Shown one piece after another: positions 58,720-64,000 of a stretch of 64,000 nt of DNA. Each line of letters opens with the position of its first letter. Within the stretch, counting starts at the first letter, position 1. Location: assembly GCA_039720395.1 (NCBI GenBank), contig CM077827.1, forward strand, positions 17,409,822-17,473,821. The letters run 5' to 3'. The position numbers were made by a program, and so were the translations under genes. The notes under the pieces are model-generated. The model had not been told where the DNA came from and did no database searches. It saw only the letters and a program-made list of their open reading frames with translations. Source of the DNA: Liquidambar formosana. Its lineage: Eukaryota; Streptophyta; Magnoliopsida; Saxifragales; Altingiaceae.

Positions 58720-61700
58720 ATTATGCATAATACAAAATACATATGGGCTGGTAATTATGGTGTAGTTGAATGATTCAAAAATCTGGAAAATTTTTTCTGC
58801 ATAATTGGTTTTCCTCCATGGCTGAACCTAGGGTTTGGAACCCTAGGTCAATTCTCTTCTACTCCTCTTCTAATTGATGGTTAAGTGTATCCATGGATGC
58901 AATAGGTTGCATAGGGTTTGAGTTTGGAGAAGAAGAATAAGGAAACTAGGGTTTTATAAAACTGTTATGAACAGTTTTCATGGTTGCCATGAAAAACTGT
59001 CATCTTGTTTTGCCTGCTGAATTCAGAGTTCTTCTCTACAATTTTCGAGCCATATATGGTTAGAAAGCTCTTTGAATAAGCTTTCCAACCCAACAAACGG
59101 TGCGTCAATCCGAGTTCTGTAGTGAAAGTTATGAATTTTTTACTACAGGCTGTCTGGAAAGACAGTTTTGCTCGGGAATGATGCAATAGCCACAACTTTG
59201 AGTTATTGATGGAGATCAAAGGCATGGCAATGGTTGCCACCACTTGGGTTATGTTCTAGACATGGTAGGGAAAGGTTCCCAAGTATTTAGATGCATCATA
59301 ATTGGATTAAGATGCTAGAACAGAAGGAAGAAGGAGAAGAACACCATGGAGGCTGAATCTGGGTTTTAGAACCCTAAGGTTCTTGCAATTAATTCTAATT
59401 AAAGCTGCTGTATTTATGATGGAAGATCATTGTAGGATCATTATATATCATGTGTATATGATTTTCTTTAAGTTTCAAAAAGGTTTTGATGGAAAAAGAT
59501 TCAAAAATTTTGAAAATTTTTCATGAACAGCATAGCAGATTTTCTCTGCAGAAAAGTCATCAATGGAGTTTTGATTAGAACTTGAGTTAGGGAACTCCAA
59601 ATTGCATGAAACCAATTGCATTAGTTTCCTAAGACATGTAGGATACTGGGAAAATTCGTTTGGTAGCCTAATTCATTCATCTTGCTGGGTTTTAAATCAA
59701 TTTCTGACCATGGACAGTGTGCTGTCAAATTCTGGGCAGCCTACTGTTGTTTTAATTGTTTAGAACAATTGGTGATGATTTGATCATCCAAACCTCTTCT
59801 ATTAGCTTAGTATTTCATGTAGGGACATGATACAAAAGCTGGTTTCAATGGAGGAGTCGAATTGATAAGGATTTAGAAGCTATTGTGACCTTCAAGGTCT
59901 GCAACAATGGCTCTAGCAATGGGTTTTGGAAACCCTGATTGTTCTTGATGATGGCAGCCACTTCCACCACTTCTCACATGTCCAGAGGCTTGTCCCACAC
60001 CCCTAGGATGTTCTCCCATGACTGGCCATGGCCTCCCACAGTCGTTGGTGGCCATGGCAGCCTAGCCAAGCTCAGGCAGCCCCCTGGTAGTGACGGCTGC
60101 ATAGAGTTAAGGATGAAACCCTAATTTTGAGTTAATGATGAAACCCTAATTTCATTATGGCATTAATTAAAACCCTAATTGGAATATTAATTACCTTAAT
60201 TAAGAGTTAATGATTGGTCATTAAATGACCAATCATGGTTATTAATTGTTAGGGCATAATTAATACCATTAATGATGTCTAGGGTTAGGGTTTTTGATAA
60301 CCCTAATTAGTGTAATTAATTAAGGGTAATAAATACCCTATTTGGCATTAATTAAACCCTAATCCCTTTTATTAAATACCGTATGAACCTAGGGTTTTAA
60401 TGATTGGACATTAAATGACCAATCATAAGGCATTTAATGATTAGGGCTTGCATTTGGGGTTTAGGGTCATACATTTAGGGTTTAGGGTTTTAGGAAACCC
60501 TAATACACTAATTCATCATTTAATTGATTTTATTTAATTCCCGTGTTAATTATTTAATTAATATTGATTAATTTTATAATGTTTTAAATGGTTTAAAATA
60601 CAATTAGGGATTAAATTAAAATCTGGAAATTCTTAATTAAATGAAATTGTTTTGTTTAAATAAGGAAACCCTAATATTGGATATTAGAGTTATTTTAGGA
60701 AACTTTATATGTTTCTATTAATTTGATTAATTGAAACTAAATGTCTTAAATGTTAAGACTTTATTTAATTCTGGATATTTTTGTTTAAACCTAATAAGAT
60801 TAGGATACATTAATGAGATTAATGTAAATCATTCAAGAGAATTACCATAATGCCCATATGTCTTAATGCTTACAGTTTTTCTTTACATTATGCAATGAGA
60901 TTGTATGTATGTGTTTGGATGATGATTATGGACTATACCCCTTAAACCAATTGTGATTGGCCGTCTTATGAGTGGGTTGTAATAATTTTTCAAGAGTTGT
61001 AATTTTATTATGGTGATGTAATTTATTATTTGGGGCTTGCATGCCACCTTCCCTCTCTCTCTATCATTCTCTTATGTACCCCACATTCCCTTTATGTATC
61101 CCTTTCTATATATTATGTAAATGTTATGTAATCGAGAGCGCACTAAGGAGCATGGTGGACCCAAAGGAGTATGATGGAGCCCAACAAGCCAATGGTGGAG
61201 ACCAACAAGCCAATGGTGGAGACCATCAAGCCAAGGGAGCAGATTGAAGGACTTGAAAGCTTAGAGAAGTTTTTCAAGAAAGCATGCATGTTACGAATGG
61301 TTTATTTTACGATCACCTACACCCACCTTAGACCTTGGATTCAATCTATTGGCTTGAATTGAATCCTCTCAAAGTCCATAATCATCATAGTGGGAGCTTT
61401 AATTTATGAGATAATTGTATTAGCTCCAATACTATAGTTTGGTATATGTTACCTATTCACTTAGGGACTAATATCAAAATATGGTACTTTATATATGTTG
61501 ATATATAATAGCATGCGATGTATGATTTATAATACCATGAGATGTACGATTATAAATAGCATAATTTATATATTTAAATTTTGATACATAGGATGCATGT
61601 TAATTTAATGAGACCCTTTAAAACCCCTCTTATTTAATATTAAGCTGAAAATGGAGAAGTCATTGGGGAATGAATTCTTCATTGCCTTCCATCATTATAG

Positions 61701-63339
61701 GATCATCTAACGTCCCTTAATGTGGGTACCTGGCTGCGGACATGTAGGAGCTACCCATGTTAAAGACATTACTTGAAACTATCACATATGAGATATCATG
61801 GGGTGCCTAAATTGGTATATACCAAGAAACTAACATGTGAGGTATATATTTGGCGAAACATACCTATGTGAATGATGGGTTTAACTTAACTAGGGAAGTA
61901 TTCCAAGAAACTAACATGTGAGGTGTATGTTCCCTAGAGGCAAAACGATTGGAACTTGCTTATGAAGCAATAGACAAAGAGTTGTCTTCTTATTGTGGGT
62001 TAGAAGCCAAGAAACTAACATGTGAGGCTTCTAGGTCACAGTGGGACCCCAATCCCCATTAGGAATGAGATTCCCGAATTCCATTAGAGGGTGTATGGAA
62101 TTTGATAAAATAGTGGGAGGTACCATATGATTAAAGACCCAATCATTATGGATAAAAATGAAATCTAATTCTCTGTTTATGTAGATTACCTAATTACTCA
62201 CCTCAAAACCCCTATTTCCTAATATATAGGATATTGATAGTTTGACTAAACCCGATTTCTTTGATTGACTTAGGAAATTGAGAATTGTTCTCAATTTCAA
62301 AAGATTGTTTATATGCTATTAGGCCTTTTATCAAAGGCCCTCCATAAAACATCCTAAGAAAAAAAAGACACTATGCGCAATTGGCATCTTGTTGCCATGC
62401 TATATGATAGTATTGATGACTAATGAGCTTCAGAAGCAAAATTAGTCAATGCAAGTGCCTTTGATGTCCTACATCACATACAAAGGTTGTATTGTGAGTA
62501 AAATAATACTATAAAGTATAGTACTTGTAAAGGACTTCTTCTGGACTAGGATGTAATAAAAGTTGTTTATTAATAATCATTCTTTTGAAAAATGATTAAT
62601 CACATAGAATAGCTTGAGAAGCTAGATGTGATTTAAAATGGAAGCATAGAGGAAAGCAAGTCTTGAAAAGTCAAAGACAAAGAAATATAATTATTTTGTA
62701 GTAAATATAAGGTATTGTAAAGGGAACTTGATAAAGTATCAATCTTCCTAGAAGAACCAAACTTTTGAAGTTTTGGTTCATGCTCTAAACTAAATTGTTG
62801 GTTAGTTCTGCTTCTTGGTTTTTGGATTCTAGTATAATCTAAATCGAAGCAGAAAGTTAAGTAGATAATAAGTTACCTTTAAAAAATTTTAATAGAGCAA
62901 GAGTTGCTAGATTAATTTTGGGAACTTATTTCTTAACTAAGTCATTTAAGACATTCTAGAAATTTGATTTCTGAATTTAAATGACTAATTAGAGCGAATG
63001 CAACGTATTCCGAGAATACAAGAGATGTAGAGACTCTCATTTAAATGTAACGATTATGACTTGGTTATGAGATGACCAAACCCATCTTTCACTTGGTGAA
63101 GTGAATGAGTTACATTTATAATTTGACTATACATTGTGATGTATACAGTCATGTAGAGCATGCATTCAATTATAGTAGACTCATCTTAGAATACCATAGC
63201 TCAATGGTGAATCTAAGAGAACAAATTGAACCCTATTAAGATATGGTCTGATCCATGATGAGTTTTACTAATGTATCCATCTAGGATATACCTTAAAATT
63301 GCTACATATTGATAATTTAGGGTTCACTCCAGTTTTGTC
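58720..63339 (+). other. Non-coding interior of copia copy 2
   Basis: No gag or protease frame seen, as in copy 1. It includes the AAACCCTAA-rich stretch (60117-60500) and the triple hairpin block (61816-62033). Short frames such as 59939-60124 are mirrored by copy 1 but show no protein features. A short direct repeat (CAATGGTGGAGACCA) occurs near 61190-61225. Confidence 0.7.
61816..62033 (+). other. Three stem-loops with one conserved loop (copia copy 2)
   Basis: Arms and loops: TATATACC 61816-61823, loop 61824-61840, GGTATATA 61841-61848; CTAGGGAA 61890-61897, loop 61905-61921, TTCCCTAG 61930-61937; TAGAAGCC 62001-62008, loop 62009-62025, GGCTTCTA 62026-62033. The 17-nt loop AAGAAACTAACATGTGA is identical in all three and in copy 1. 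Confidence 0.8.
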
Positions 63340-64000
63340 CCAATTATATCAAATATGATATGGGAAGAAACCGAACTTAAAGAAGTTAAGGCTTGGGCTT
63401 ATGCTACGTTTGTCTGGAAACATAATGTAGACAATCTGGAAATAAGGTCAAGTAAGTGTTGAATTGTGGTATATCCTAAAAGTGGTTGGGATAGTATTTT
63501 TATTACTCTAATGAACAAAAGTTGTCTATTAAGATGATTGCTAGATTTTCTTGAGAAAGAGTTCATTCAAGAAAGATGCAAAAGTAGATAGAATTTACAG
63601 AATTGTTTGTAAAGCCACAAACTAATAAAGATCCAACCCTTGCCCCTATTGAGGCAAAACCTTTAATTACACCACATTCTTTTCATAGATCAAATTGGAT
63701 ATTTCTTTAACATAAGAGAGATATTGTATCTCCATTAGAATGTGAAAGAATTGTTCTTTGGTGATAAAGATCACCAAGATAATCCTATTGATTATGATTA
63801 GGCGATGTTTGACATCAACTTGAGAAATGACTAAGAGTCATTAAATCCAATATGGACAGGTAGAGACCTAAAAGGCTTGGCTATTTAAGAATGTTTTCAA
63901 CATAGGCAAAAAGTTGTCTATAAAGAAACTTGTTTGATAATAGTTATGCTGAAATCCATTTGGATCTTGTTATCTATAAACACAAATTTTGAATATGAGA
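63340..64000 (+). pseudogene. Copia pol remnant in copy 2
   Basis: Broken plus-strand frames: LCYVCLET and CRQSGNKVK, then YPKSGWDS near 63,470, VHSRKMQK, ELFVKPQTNKDPTLAPIEAK near 63,590, and VMLKSIWILLSINTNFEYEI at the window end, the start of reverse transcriptase. Many stops. It matches the minus-strand remnant of copy 1, including the stop-containing AAAGTAGATAGAATT. Confidence 0.65.

Larger units (their letters stand above)
35245..64000 (-). mobile_element. Second Tat-like element, inverted, nested and incomplete (element 2)
   Basis: Read on the minus strand, the LTR starts TGTCACACCCCATTTTCGTC (50989) and ends GTGGGTTCACA (35245), with two other elements nested in it. Rejoined, its parts (35245-38161, 41189-41270, 50964-50989) total about 3.03 kb, against 3,022 bp for the solo LTR of the same family. 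Upstream of this 3' LTR, at higher coordinates, are tandem repeats, then PMD genes A' and B' on the plus strand, antisense to the element, in the same order as in element 1. gag-pol and the 5' LTR must lie beyond 64000. Five bases at 35240-35244 (ATACC) are the candidate target duplication. Assignment to Tat rests on the PMD cassette and LTR-terminus similarity. Confidence 0.8.
57049..64000 (+). mobile_element. Copia copy 2, same family as copy 1, runs off the window
   Basis: Starts TGTTAGGATTATGCCC inside PMD gene B' (left flank CCCCA, 57044-57048, is the candidate target duplication). 5' LTR 57049-58702, primer site at 58704, then 5.3 kb of interior equivalent to 49299 down to about 44030 of copy 1. 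The two copies differ visibly (small gaps and substitutions, several percent), so they are separate insertions of an established family. Its 3' half is outside the window. Confidence 0.93.

Noticed and set aside
1..64000. tRNA or rRNA genes and organelle insertions
   Set aside because: Nothing resembling a cloverleaf with A and B boxes, rRNA, or plastid or mitochondrial genes was recognised on reading.

Overview
This is a stretch of plant nuclear DNA, AT-rich and packed with nested transposable elements. Ty3/gypsy elements of the Tat type, a Ty1/copia family with the initiator-tRNA primer site, plant LINE fragments, a Stowaway-type MITE and a Helitron with an RPA companion gene all point to an angiosperm, probably a eudicot. 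The species cannot be told from the sequence. The only candidate host gene is a short EGF-like (WAK-like) first exon near 4.1 kb.

Layout. 1-4981: older flanking DNA with two MITE-like elements, two LINE tails and the EGF-like exon. 4982(?)-35244: a large decayed Helitron. Its Rep/helicase gene (25390-31496, nine exons) and RPA1-like gene (34014-35244) are recognisable. Two elements sit inside it: a complete 16.2-kb Tat-like Ty3/gypsy element (6496-22665, target duplication CATAT, LTRs about 0.3% apart) and a 2.2-kb MULE-like element with long terminal inverted repeats (22761-24934). 35245 to beyond the right edge: a second Tat-like element, inverted, inserted in an exon of the Helitron RPA gene. 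Its 3' LTR (35245-50989) is split by a nested solo LTR of the same family (38162-41183) and by a complete but coding-dead copia element (41271-50958). Its internal part carries tandem repeats and two antisense genes. The second of these (56454-57048) is cut by another copy of the same copia family (57049 to the edge).

Most interesting: both Tat-like elements carry, antisense to their own gag-pol, the same two-gene cassette of intron-containing plant-mobile-domain (PMD) genes, called A and B here, in the same order. In the first element B is an intact 392-aa reading frame and A (511 codons, six exons, all phase-0 introns) has one amber codon. In the second, A' has seven exons and one in-frame stop, and B' is truncated. 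Each element also has its own dyad-symmetric DNA motif, repeated about every two helical turns, placed in the LTRs and in front of both antisense genes. In element 1 the motif is the 10-bp palindrome TGCGTACGCA every 20-21 bp, about 50 sites in all, also present in one intron of each gene. In element 2 it is a 14-bp dyad of the type GACGGNNNNCCGTC every 22 bp. This looks like a family-specific regulatory circuit of element-encoded nuclear proteins and cognate arrays, formally similar to VANC/VANDAL or TnpA/Spm. The protein-motif link is inference.

The copia family shows a second signal: three stem-loops sharing a 17-nt loop but with different, compensating stems, present in both copies. Its pol is already dead in both copies although the LTRs of copy 1 are almost identical, so it appears to be mobilised in trans.
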